Shown here: in pieces, positions 32,907-43,595 of the stretch
How positions within the stretch are numbered: position 1 is the stretch's first letter
Layout: each line of letters opens with the position of its first letter
Source of the DNA: Bryoerythrophyllum caledonicum
Taxonomy: Eukaryota; Streptophyta; Bryopsida; Pottiales; Pottiaceae
Length of the DNA stretch: 64,000 nucleotides
Reading direction: 5' to 3'
Assembly: GCA_963971425.1 (NCBI GenBank)
Contig: OZ020521.1
Location: 13,223,519-13,287,518, forward strand
Program-made: the position numbers and the translations under genes
The notes under the pieces: generated by a model
Databases searched by the model: none
Told to the model about the DNA's origin: nothing
What the model saw: the letters and a program-made list of their open reading frames with translations, nothing else

Positions 32907-33583
32907 AACTCCCACCAAACAACAAAGGGGTAGTGTGTACTATCATACAGAAATAAAGAAAAGCTTCAAATCATTCTATAATAGGTCACAGTTCATTCTT
33001 CATTGCATATATTGTGGATCAGACTATTTCAAAATCCTACACTAATTTCAGTATACGCAAATTACAATACAATTCTCAATCCACATCAAAAAATGTATTT
33101 CAAAAAATGATGTGGGATGACACAAAACTAATGTGGATTGATGGAGTGGTGGTGGTGAGCGGTGGCTAGGACTGGAAGATATTTGGTGGTGAGTGGTGGT
33201 AAGGTAACCGGGTAACAATGAGCTTTATGACACATGTATGATGTGTTGAAATGTATCTACGTGAATTTTGTTCCAAAACCAAAATTGAAGTGGTCCACAT
33301 TATTTTTTACCCACACTACCAATGCATCCACACTATATTCAATGAATGGTCAAGTGGATTTTTTTCTAAAAGTCCAATCCAAAGAGAAAAGAAAAGGGAA
33401 AGGTGGGATAATATTAAGAGCACAAGGAATTTCATGCTCTATTTTTTTGCATCAATGGAATGTATGGCAATCAACTCCTAAGGTAGTTACTCCACGCCTT
33501 TTCCAAGGTGGTGTTGAGAGCTACCCAGCTGATCACGTGGCCAAATCTCCTAGCTTGTTGCACTATCACGGAAAGACCAACCT
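32907..33583. other. no gene recognised; target region of the LINE
   Basis: A 166-codon plus ORF begins at 33234 and runs through the poly-T of the LINE; it has no family resemblance and is probably chance. Confidence 0.35.
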
Positions 33584-33600
33584 CGTTGCCAAAAAGTGTT
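33584..33600. repeat. target-site duplication of the LINE, left copy
   Basis: CGTTGCCAAAAAGTGTT is repeated exactly at 35145-35161. The two copies bracket the LINE and adjoin its poly(A) end. Confidence 0.9.
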
Positions 33601-35144
33601 TTTTTTTTTTTTTTTTTTTTGTTGGGCACAAAAAGAAAACGAAGTTTGAATTGCAAAAGAAACCGAGGGAAACAATACACAAACAAGAAGCATGCCGAGG
33701 CTGGCAGTGCAGAGCCAAGAGAACAGGAACCTAATGAAACTCTCTAACCCACCTAACCTGATTACCCTGTCTCAAAGACAAGGCCTTGTTGCAGCCCTAC
33801 TTAGAGTCGAAATCGGTCGCGGCTTTGGCCCTGTTCATCTCCGAGTTCGCCGTCCGAATCATGTCCCACGCGATCCTGCCGTAGTCAGTGAAGCCTTGCT
33901 AGATCACATTCTCAATTCTGTACGGAGCCCACGAGTGTTGATTAAACACCCAGTCGTTGCGAGTAATCCACAGAGTCCAAATGGTGATGCCACGTCGGAG
34001 CAGCAGCCAGAACCTGCTGAGTTTCCCAACTTTCCGGGGAGGGCGAGAGGCAAACAAAGCCTGCTGGAGAGTACGGAGTCCCCATCTCTGATTGGGGGTG
34101 ATAGTCGACTAAGGTGGTACGAATAAACTGTTACAAACCATTTTTTGCCATGTCACAACTGCTCTTTCGCGTCACATGCCCTATTTGTTTTTGATTTCAG
34201 ATGTTGGTCTCCAAAATGTGAGTCTTGACTTCCATGCCATCACATATATCATAAATTTTCACCGAATCGGTCTACAGTTCAATGAGAAGAAGTATATTTG
34301 TAATTACTATATACTTGTCATGGTTTAAAAATATACTTCTTGTAGGAGTTCATAAGTTCACAATTCTACAAAACTTTTAGTTTACATCCAAAACATGTTC
34401 TTTTCAATCATTCCAGATGAAAAATTATGATCCAAGACTTTAATTTGCTTGTAACAACAAAAAATGGGTTGATTGTCAAAAATGTTTAAAATGAGGGTTA
34501 AATGTTGATTTTTGCTCCAAATTCTTATCGAACCTTCTTAAGCATACAAAAATCTATGTTATAATATAAAGGGTTTTCAAAAAAAAATTCCATCATTTTC
34601 TTCAAAACCTAGTTTTTGGTGCCTTGAAAAAATTGAAATACTGCGTAGTATTTTTGGTATATTTTAGTCTCTGTAGTATGTAGTATTTTCATCTCAGGAA
34701 AGGGTTTGGCCACTTATAAAGCAACATGTGTTATGACAACACAAAGTCCCAAAAATCAGCACTTTGTTTAAGAGATTTTCGATTCACCTAACATTTTGTT
34801 GGCCATGATTTCTCCACACCTAAAAAATGGATGGTTGGCATTCAGCATCAATTTAACAAAGGGCTTCAAAACTAACATACTATGAAGCATATTATTTTTG
34901 CCCATTTTGTACCCCCCTTAGCATACTTATGCCCAATGTGCTGAAGGACTTTGACCACGTAGAGCCAAGTGGAGCGTGCCTGAGGGCAAGACCAAAATCT
35001 GTGCACGATACTCTTCGTCTCCCCACGGTCGCAGACAATACAGCTAACATCAATATTAGGCAAAGCACGGCTTCTCTATTGATTAACCGCGATAGCCTTA
35101 TGCCAAAGTTGCCAGATCAAGCCCGCTTCTTTACCAATTCTCTC
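33601..35144 (-). mobile_element. 5'-truncated L1-type LINE with poly(A) tail
   Basis: On the minus strand the element opens with reverse-transcriptase 3' sequence, GKEAGLIWQLWHKAIAVNQ then a stop. It continues with a zf-RVT-type region, IDVSCIVCDRG..IVHRFWSC followed by PQARSTW, at 34990-35060. It resumes at about 34090-33790 with FWLLLRRGITIWTLWITRND, IENVI (stop) and GFTDYGRIAWDM, typical of the C-terminus of plant L1-like LINEs. It ends in a 22-T run on the plus strand (33599-33620), the poly(A) tail. A perfect 17-bp target duplication flanks it. Repeat R3a (about 34130-34915) is nested inside. Confidence 0.85.
34130..34915 (+). mobile_element. repeat R3, copy a, nested in the LINE
   Basis: This AT-rich block separates the two halves of the LINE C-terminal domain and matches, in reverse orientation, the block at about 35500-36170. 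Shared words include CATCATTTTCTTCAAAACCTAG, split here as CATCATTTTC and TTCAAAACCTAG, and GGCCATGATTTCT. Borders are approximate; no terminal inverted repeats were resolved. Non-coding. Confidence 0.6.
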
Positions 35145-35161
35145 CGTTGCCAAAAAGTGTT
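35145..35161. repeat. target-site duplication of the LINE, right copy
   Basis: It is identical to 33584-33600 and marks the 5' (truncated) end of the LINE. Confidence 0.9.
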
Positions 35162-35499
35162 GCAGAAAGCTGGCCATGTGACTGTCGCCCAGTGGTTGGG
35201 CTGGACCACTAACCCACAACCTAGCCATGACAAATGGCATGGAAATGGCGGGGAAACTTGGTCGTACGTGCTCTCCATCTAACGAAGGTGCCAAGCCCAA
35301 CTAGCGGGTGGGCCGCCCCCCCTTCTCAATCTCATGTCGTTGATGCAGGAGGCTAGAAACTTTTTTCAGTCTGCCACTTGGTGGTGGGGATGCTCTAAGG
35401 AAAACTTGAGAAATTATAAGATTTTGGCTTATTTCTACACAAATTAGTGTTGTGGAAGTACCTACAAAGAGCTTCTAGCCATCTATTACCTAGCACTTC

Positions 35500-36170
35500 A
35501 AGGTAGAAGTCCACTAAGATTACTCACTTTTGGGCAAAAAATTATACTCCATAGTATATTTGTTTTGGAGCCCTTTGTAAAATTGTTGTTGAATGTTAAC
35601 CGTTCATTGAAAAAATCTGAAGAAATCATGGCCAATAAAATTTTAGGTGAACTGAAGATATCTTGGACAAGGTGTTGATTTTTTGGACTTTGTGTTGATT
35701 GAACATGTGTCGTTTAATAGGTGGCCCAACTCAAAATTGAGACATAGTACATTGTATACTTTGTAGGCTCAAAAAAATATACCATACATATTGCGTAGTA
35801 TATATGTTGAATTAAAGCATCCAAAACTAGGTTTTGAAGAAAATGATGGAAAAATTAAGTATATTTAGAAACATTTCATGTGTCAAGATAGAATTTTGTA
35901 TGGTGTAGAAGGTTGAATAAAAGTTTGGAGAAAAAACCAACATTAATCCCTAATTTAGGAGTTGTAAAAAAATAACATGGTTTTTACCAATAAAAGTCAA
36001 TTTAAGTTTCCAATCTAGAATCTTCAATCATAATGTATGAGAACATTACGATATCAATGTGTCTCAATATTTTCAAAGTATTTTACCTTGTGAACCTTCC
36101 AAAAGAAGAATGTTTGTCCAATTTGAGATACATGTGACCAGTATGTAGTGATGACAGATACACTTCTCAT
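35500..36170 (-). mobile_element. repeat R3, copy b (inverted relative to copy a)
   Basis: Its reverse complement aligns along most of its length with 34190-34910, in the same order of shared words. Two inverted copies within 2 kb could form a long hairpin. Non-coding and AT-rich. Confidence 0.6.
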
Positions 36171-36174
36171 GATC

Positions 36175-37146
36175 AAACCATAAAGCGGAATTCTAAAAAT
36201 TTAAGAGTCTCGTAATATTGACGAAGTCAACAATCACATTCCATCATAACAAATCCAAAATCAAAGCCAGGTTAGCACTCGGCAACAAGGGAACACTCGT
36301 GACTACGGCCCCAAACCCTTTGACAAATTTTTCATACTAGCCTAGTTGACTATCACCGTTCAACTCAAACCGTTGAATTCGTGACCAACAAATCAAGCAA
36401 TTCTTATCCACTTTATTTTTGTGCATATTTTTGTTAGAAGATTGACTTTATTATTGTAGTGGAGAAAGAGATTAAGCCTTTGCAAGGAAATAAAGTTTTT
36501 TAAAGATTCATAACTTATTGTGAAAAATTGGATACGGTGATACCTATATTGTTTGACAATACTTGTGTCATGTGACATAGTAAGTTTAAGAAATATTATC
36601 ATTTTTTCACCATAAGCACAAATTGCAATGATGAACATTAAGTTGATGAACGAGAATCATCTCTACCATTGAAATTTGATATCAAAGTTTTCCTAAAAGT
36701 AAAGGGAGGTGACCTGCATGTCACTCCGGATCATATATTAATAATTGCCAATTGGGACCACATGCACATGGTGACTTGGCTTGTGAAAGGTGTGGGGAAC
36801 CACTAGTCAACTTTTTAGGAACTTGGAGTACTACAAAGAGCTTTAGCTTGGATGGGGATGGGCCAAGAGCACTGGTTACCATTACTACTCATACATTTCA
36901 TTGGTGCAGAAAAATAGAATATGAGATTTTTGACTATCTATTCTGGTGCATAACTAAATCTCACCTCAATGTCTAACATGTCTAACATCCTTTCTTTCCT
37001 CTTCACAAAGCACTTTCAAAAAAAATCTTCATCCTCATTTTTCTTCTAGACATAATGCAATGATGATGATCCATAAATATGAGTTATCTCAATTGAAACA
37101 AAACGGATGATAATGATCAATGGAATCTCTCAATTCCATCGTGATT
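36175..37146. other. no gene recognised
   Basis: AT-rich. A short plus ORF at 36752-36976 (74 codons) has no recognisable motif. Confidence 0.35.
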
Positions 37147-37150
37147 TTAA

Positions 37151-37366
37151 TCCCCTAAAGGACTAAGTGTCTGTTTGGGGGACACAAAATTTCATTGTCA
37201 CTGCAATATCTTTCAATCCATTCGTTTAGAATTCACAAAATTCTCACTACAACATTTCATATAAGTTTAGAAAAAGATCCTACAATTACATTCCCAAAAA
37301 ATTGGTCTTGACGGTTTTTAATCAATGGAGCAGAGAATCCTCTAAAATGCCTTGGTCCTTCAAGGG
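37151..37366. mobile_element. short piggyBac-like MITE P7
   Basis: TTAA at 37147-37150 precedes TCCCCTAAAGGAC; the right end reads GGTCCTTCAAGGG followed by TTAA at 37367-37370. At 216 bp it is the shortest copy in the window. Confidence 0.6.
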
Positions 37367-37370
37367 TTAA

Positions 37371-39964
37371 CCTTTGCAGGATGATGGGACGAGCTTTGGA
37401 TCTTGAAAATCAAAGTAATTTCTAGCCATGTTCTGTCCATCGATACGCCTAGTCCATTCAATCCAAGATACCTTTACAGGTAAGAGAAATTCACAAGGAT
37501 ATAACAGTATTGCATATATTGGTAACTTCGGCAGCATTCATAAACTTTGGCATGTTGGAAATCTGAAGAATCTACCAAAGTGTGTGAATTACCTGAAAAG
37601 TTACCATTATTGTCAAGCTACAGGTCAAGGTTAGTCCAAGTCTAGTGTAAGTTACAGACTACCTCTTATGAATGAGTGGAAGGCTGGCCAGCACCATATT
37701 GGTAACTCTTACCCACGCCTGGTCGTTGTGTGTAGTGACGCCAACATAAACTGCTTTTCGTTAATCCTCCAAAGGTGTTAAATCTCCAAAATGGACTCTG
37801 CAGAAGTTGCTGGACTCACAAGATTTCGCCGGTGGACTACCAAACCGAGTTAAAACAGTGCACCCACTTCGCAAGTACTGTAACTGAACATGTGAAGTTA
37901 ATCTCTGTGAACGGACTCGGGGATCGGAAACCTCCAAGGTCAGTTTTGAATTCCAAAAGCGTCTTATTAATCGGTAGCTACAAGATTGATCAAGGTCTAT
38001 CAGGCTTCAAATCTAACACTTGTCACTCCTTCATTGTCTGCCTGCAAACATGCATGCTGATCCTTCAACCAGTTCGATTCAACTGCCATCTAGAATATTT
38101 GTACCTTTTTCCACATACGTAAGTTACGGGACAAGTTGGGCTGTAGTTCATACAGTCGGGGCACCGAAGTGAACATTTGAATACGTTGACAGCAGCGAAA
38201 TCTAACCACCGGAACATGGCTGTTTAAGAAGAGTCTCGTTACAGTTCAGATGCGAAGAAATGCACCCAACTGTGGTTAAAAACCGTACGGTACTTTCGGG
38301 GAGAATGAATTGAAATGTGAAAAGATGACATTGTTTCTACCAAGATGAAGATCTTAGATGATGTCATACTCGTTCAAATTGAATATTAGGCAACGGGAGA
38401 ATGATAATATATGGTAGGGTTGGCATATCATGTGATGGTGCATGTTAAAAGGATTAAGGTGCTAGATGAGCATCACATGATTGATGTGTACAAATTTCAA
38501 CTGTTTCACGTGATGCGTACGTTTCACATGGCACGCAGATCGTGTGATTGTAGGCTAGTGGCAGGGCATCCTTTCCACCACTCAATAAGTGCAAGGTCGC
38601 AGAATCGCTGCATCACAGATCGTGGAAAAATTAGAACGAAAGCGCTTTTCTAATCCTACCGGCAAAGTGAAAGTCGGTAGTGACATGTGCTCAACAGTGC
38701 TCGGTGGGGACACAAATTTGTGCCAATTCCATTTTTCCAAAATTGGTGTTGCTAATACTGATTTTACTCCCGTTTCTGGTAAGTGGATATCTATAGATTA
38801 AACTGATGTCAAGAGGCACCACAATTAATTGACATGAGATTGTTCTGTGCCTTTGTCCCCTGAAGCTAGGGTGCTTGAAACGGTCGTTAAGACTTGTTTA
38901 CACTTGTTTTAGTTACACAATGATATTCGCTTACAAGCTATGAAGGTGATTATGTGTCGTTTGAGGGATTTGATGATGTGATCAAGTAAGTTTGCATTTT
39001 CTTTTAATATGCAGTAGAAATCCTGCTCTTGCCTTCCTGCAGACGTTTCGGAGTCCATAAACTTAGTGTTATGTATATAACTTGCGTCTTGTGGACATCA
39101 GGAATGATCAGGTATTCAACCAGAATCCGATTGATAACAATCTAGTGACTGGTCTCTGAAGTGGTCCAACCTGGTACACACGAATAATAAATCCATTTAC
39201 GGAAAAGGGTTGAATGAACTTTGTTCTTCTCAGGCTTGATAAGCCTATCAGTGTCACTGAATAACTTACAGTATGATCAACACAGCCGCAGATGATCCAA
39301 CTCGAGATTCTACGAAAGTGATGGACAGCCCAGTACTTTTTGAGATATATCTTTGGTGCAAACAGACCGCGGACCCAATTCTAAGGCTGGGTCAACAAAA
39401 GCACCTGCAATGCTTGCTTGAAACCGTGCAGCACTGTATAAAGAATAATTGTTCAGAAGCTACAACGCGAACGCAGTCTAGGGTGTAGGCTCCGACTGCG
39501 GTTGAAACGTGTCCCTCCCGCCAGCTTCAGCCGCGGAGCTTACCGGATATATGAGATGCTGTCATGGCATGCGTCGGTCATTCCTCATTCCTTCCTTGCG
39601 AGCGGGGCAATACATATCTGGTGACCGTGAACCGCCTTCTCTGCAGGACGATAAAGTAGCATTCCATATTCTACGCCTGCCGCGCGCACCGCAGTGTCGA
39701 CCTTAGCTTTTCCAGGCTCGAGAGTCGAGTCACACCCACCAGCATGCAGATAATCCCTCCACAGCGAAGTCAGCCACGCCTTCACTGAAAACCTCTCTAA
39801 TGTGAGCAGTCATTGCGATAGTGTGCCGCTGGACACGCTATAGATCCTGGTATCGTCGTTAGATAAAAATAGGGCAAATATCGGTGAATCGTGTGATCTT
39901 GTTCGAGGTTTGCTTGCACTATCTTCCCGAGGCTTTGGTTAGGTGACTTCAGTGTTCGCCAGCG
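37371..39964. other. no gene firmly recognised
   Basis: Base composition is more balanced than in the AT-rich regions, and ORFs of 60-115 codons exist (37775-38122, 39273-39488, 39509-39706). None has a recognisable domain. The segment 38942-38990 reads YEGDYVSFEGFDDVIK before a GTAAGT-like site (AAG|TAAGT) and could be an exon, but nothing supports it further. Confidence 0.3.
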
Positions 39965-40417
39965 ATGTTGCGCAAGGAGTCCGTGTCTACGAAAGGCTTA
40001 CATCAGGAGGTTAGTGAAATGGCAGGGACAGAATCCAGTGAGCATGCCTCAGGGTCCCTGGTCACAAGCTCGCTTAGAGGCGGAGCCGGTGGTGCTACAG
40101 TAGAGAGCGGTAACACAAGCAGCACTGCTACTCACGCCGAGTGTTGGTCGGATGAAGAACCGGAGCTAGACCCTCATATCTGCAAACAGTGGCCCTGCCC
40201 ACAGTGCCACAAGCCCCGGGACGCTCCAGACGACGAGATGTCTCCAAAGATCGCACAATACTCCGCCGAGGCTGCAACCAGTACGCAGTCCTTCTTTGAG
40301 TCGAGTCTGCAGATGAAACAAGCTGAGGACTCCGATAATGATGATGATATGGTAGTGGATATCATTGGACCTAGTGCAGCTCATGTTACTCAGAACCATA
40401 AGCGTCACTGCAAGTAG
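39965..40417 (+). CDS. acidic protein with one H-x-C-x4-C-P-x-C-H motif (150 aa), gene B of the shared-motif set
   Basis: The function is unknown. The only recognisable structure is H71-I-C73-KQWP-C78-P-Q-C81-H82-K, identical in spacing to the three copies in the protein at 43596-44288. The rest is Ser/Thr/Glu-rich, has a DSDNDDD acidic run near residue 122 and looks disordered; the C-terminus is basic (HKRHCK). A second Met (residue 19, MAGTESS) could be the true start. The stop at 40415-40417 immediately precedes the first homology to the SOD pseudogene. Compact Cys/His spacing suggests metal binding, which is inference only. No signal peptide or membrane helix is seen. Confidence 0.5.
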   Translation: MLRKESVSTKGLHQEVSEMAGTESSEHASGSLVTSSLRGGAGGATVESGNTSSTATHAECWSDEEPELDPHICKQWPCPQCHKPRDAPDDEMSPKIAQYSAEAATSTQSFFESSLQMKQAEDSDNDDDMVVDIIGPSAAHVTQNHKRHCK

Positions 40418-41968
40418 CTCCTGGCGCCGTTCCAGGGTGTGGCGGTGCGCGTGAGCGCCCTGACCATGCTGGCCGCGCCCAAGGCCCCGTGCGCTCACCA
40501 TTACGGCTGCCACCAAGAAGGCCGTGGTTGTTCTCAAGGGCACCTCCAACGTCGAGGGCGTCGTCATGCTCCTCCGGGAAGACGATGGTGATTATTAAGC
40601 TCTATTCATATCTTGTTTTGATGTGAATAGGAGTAATCATGTCTAGTGGAGTAATCACTCTATTTTGTGTTTCTTGATGTGCAGGTTTCTCGGCGAAGGT
40701 GAATGTGAAGATCACTGGCCTGACTCCTGGCAAGCACGGGTTCCATCTTGTACGTCATCTTTCTCTGAGCTTCTTGTTGTTAAGATCTGCACATGGGAAT
40801 CTTGTCAGGGCAATGTAACAATTTTAGAAAGAGAATCCGTAACAATCCCATAGGGCGAACGACTAGGGAACATCTTGGTCATGTGTTTGCTTTTTGTGAG
40901 ATTACGTAGGGGGTGTGAAAACTGAGTTTTGGACACTGTCATTATTCGCTGGCATCTTTCCTTACTACCTTTCTTTCTGATGATTCTTTCTGATGATTCT
41001 CTCTGGTTACTGCCATTTGTGTGATTACGCTGACGAGATCTGTGTGACGATGTTATGCTGCAGCACGAGTTCAGTGACACAACCGATGGTTGCATGTCGA
41101 CTGGTACGTCGATGACCTGTTCGTTCTCATTTGGAATGCTAGTTAATTCTTACCTGGTGCTTGTTGAAGCGGTTTGCTTCTTATGGTTCGAATCAGACTA
41201 CAATATTGATATCGTCTTCATTTCGAGGGTTGCAGTTCCTCACTTCAATCGTGGAGGCAAGACCCACGGCGCTCCCGAGGACAGCAACCGCCACGCCGGA
41301 GACTTGGGCAACATCGTGGCTGGTGACCATGGTAATATCTGCAACATACATCGATGTGCTTGAAAATATCTACTTATGCACAGAATATTCATAAGCTGCA
41401 GATGACTTACGTCTTGCTATTTGAACTTCCTGCAGGTGTTGTGGAGGTTGAGCTCCTCGATTCGCAGATTCCTCTGGCTGGTCCCAACTCCGTAGTAGGA
41501 AGGGCATTCGTCATCCACAAAGTGGAAGACAATCTTGGAAAGGGTAAATTAGTGCTCCACTCGCATTAGAATCCTCCTGTTCAGATGTGAGTCTGATTAA
41601 TTAGATTGTTGCTTAAAGAAGGTCCATTAATGAAATCACCAGTGTCTCCAGATTTTTCCTGAGTATTGACGTTGTAACAGGATCGATCCTGCCATAAAGG
41701 ACAACGTCAGAGATGGTCATTTATCATTGTGGACCATAATGAAAAGGGCAATCTCTAATAGTTTCATATTGTGATTCACAGGTGGTCCACGACAGGAAAT
41801 GCTGGAGGCTGTCTGGCTTGCGGTACGACTTCTCACATCATTTACTTCAATTTTCTCTCTACATTTAGAATACAGGATTTTGCATCTTTGACATTCGTAT
41901 TTTCCATTCGGGAAATGAACTTTCCCTTTTGTGACATGTGCAGGTGTTGTGGACTGACACCACTGTAA
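40418..41968 (+). pseudogene. plastid Cu/Zn superoxide dismutase pseudogene, seven exons
   Basis: Cu/Zn SOD converts superoxide to hydrogen peroxide and oxygen. Exons: 40418-40587, 40685-40749, 41064-41103, 41236-41331, 41436-41543, 41782-41822, 41944-41968, all with GT/AG borders. Exon 1 has a transit-like segment, then [18 protein letters not shown]. Metal ligands are all present: [23 protein letters not shown] and FVIHK. Lesions: no start codon seen; a frameshift between the transit-like part and LTITAATKK; a short out-of-frame deletion in exon 6 that removes the expected HELS segment before STTGNAGG; one base missing in exon 7 (GTGGACTG for GTGGGACTG); Arg to Cys in AGG[R]LACG; and Gly to Val at the exon 3/4 junction. 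Introns are retained, so it arose by DNA duplication, not retroposition. Confidence 0.88.
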
Positions 41969-41969
41969 G

Positions 41970-43378
41970 TAGTTAAGTTTGCAAGGGTCTACTTCATCTC
42001 AAATACATCTGAATGGGGAGTTCCGTGGTCGAGATAATTTCTAGAGGTACTTTCTGCTAGAATCGCTCTGAAGCTACTTTAGTGAGGTATGCAACATTCC
42101 TGATTCTGGCTCTACTACTGTGAGGAAATCGTGCATACCAGGATGAAGCTCGTGTTTGGTAAGGGTTTGCTTCTTCTAGTAGGTGCTCTAGTACTTACCA
42201 GTAGCAATTTTGGGAGGAATCATACTCAAAGTATCTTCGGAAGTTTTAGCCTTCTTTATTCTGTAGGCTCACCCATATATATCAATAGACATTTTTTTAC
42301 ACGGGCAGAGTCCTCTGTCCTAGTTGTGTCGTGTCCTTTTAGTGACTAGACTGCGCTATAAATTTTACTACAAAGATGTGTATAAATAAGGCAGTTTGTA
42401 TTACGTCTAATGGCAGTTGGATTGTTTTTCAGTCTAGACGTGAAAGCAGAATCGGTCCAGCTTCTTTCTGAACAAGAACAGTAGAAGCTCTTGTAGCGTC
42501 ATTTTTTTTCATGTATATTTAGGAGGGTGGTAGCGAACGAAGATCTATACCAGTTATAAACATACAAAGGTCCAATGTATCTCTTCTAACAATCAATAAG
42601 TACATTTTCAATGAGATAATAGTGATGTTGTACTGCACAAGAGCACATTGACATATTCAGTCTTAATGTACCTTATCTCATGTGGAGTTTGCAGGGTGAA
42701 TTCAGTAGTGTCTTGTACAGACTGTTATGGACTACAGCAGAAATGCTGCCGAATACATATCAGTCAAGTAGCAATTCTTGGGGTACGTCAAATCAAAGCT
42801 GGCAACTTGAAAGACTTGGACAAAGTGTACATACACTGTCTTAATCTTCAGTAATGGTAGAAGAATACCCGAAAATATACTTCAAAGCTGAAGGATAGCG
42901 AATGAAAGATCCATAGGCACCAACTTAACACCAATCATGCTCAGATTCTCAGAAGTAATGATAATTTATTAAATGATTTATGGATCCAAAACAACAAAGA
43001 GTACGAAACTGTAGTACCGACTACGGGTGTCAAGAGCTACTGTGACCCAAGCCTACATCACTGACGTTGAAGCAACTCTTCCTCGGAAAAATCTGCATGC
43101 AGCATTAAGCTTTCTGTGGCCAAAAAGAAATCCTTTCATCTGGTGATCTAGCGAACTAATCTGGATGTTCTACTTAAAACTGTTGAACCTTCTAATAACA
43201 GCAAAAAAAACGAATCGGTTTCATCGTACGAATCCTTCGTCGAACATCTGCAGCACGTGACATCGGAGCCATCTTCAGCTTTGTCTCGAAGCTTGATGTA
43301 ACAAGTAACGTGAACCTTGATCTGAAACAATATGAACACCATCTGTGGGACTCTGACCTAAACAGTACAGTCTGTACG
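41970..43378. other. no gene recognised
   Basis: A minus-strand ORF at 43342-43148 follows a good acceptor (TTGTTTCAG) and reads IKVHVTCYIKLRDKAEDG then DVTCCRCSTKDSYDE. It could be a 3' exon of an unrecognised gene, but no partner exon was identified. Confidence 0.3.
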
Positions 43379-43428
43379 GTGTTCGTATATATTAAGATAT
43401 ACGAACACCATATATCTTAATATATACG
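43377..43428. repeat. compound palindrome with two alternative hairpins
   Basis: One perfect inverted repeat pairs 43384-43400 (CGTATATATTAAGATAT) with 43412-43428. A second, overlapping one pairs GTGTTCGTATAT (43379-43390) with ATATACGAACAC (43397-43408). The two hairpins share bases and exclude one another. Confidence 0.8.
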
Positions 43429-43595
43429 TCACCGTCTTTCGGCGGGCCAAATGGAGATTAAATCTCTAGGATTAACTAGTGTCACATGTGTAACTTTACA
43501 TGTAACACCCGGAAAAAGACAAGCTCTCCAAGTAAAAGAGCTCTTGATGCTTCCACTGCCGTTCATGCGTATCAAAGATATCAATGAATTGCGAT

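Noticed and set aside
33692-34126. 144-codon plus-strand ORF
   Set aside because: It is the antisense of the LINE C-terminal domain, which is clearly readable on the minus strand.
41161-41394. 77-codon ORF and a GGTTCGAATC box suggesting a tRNA
   Set aside because: It lies across SOD intron 3 and exon 4; no cloverleaf can be formed around the box.
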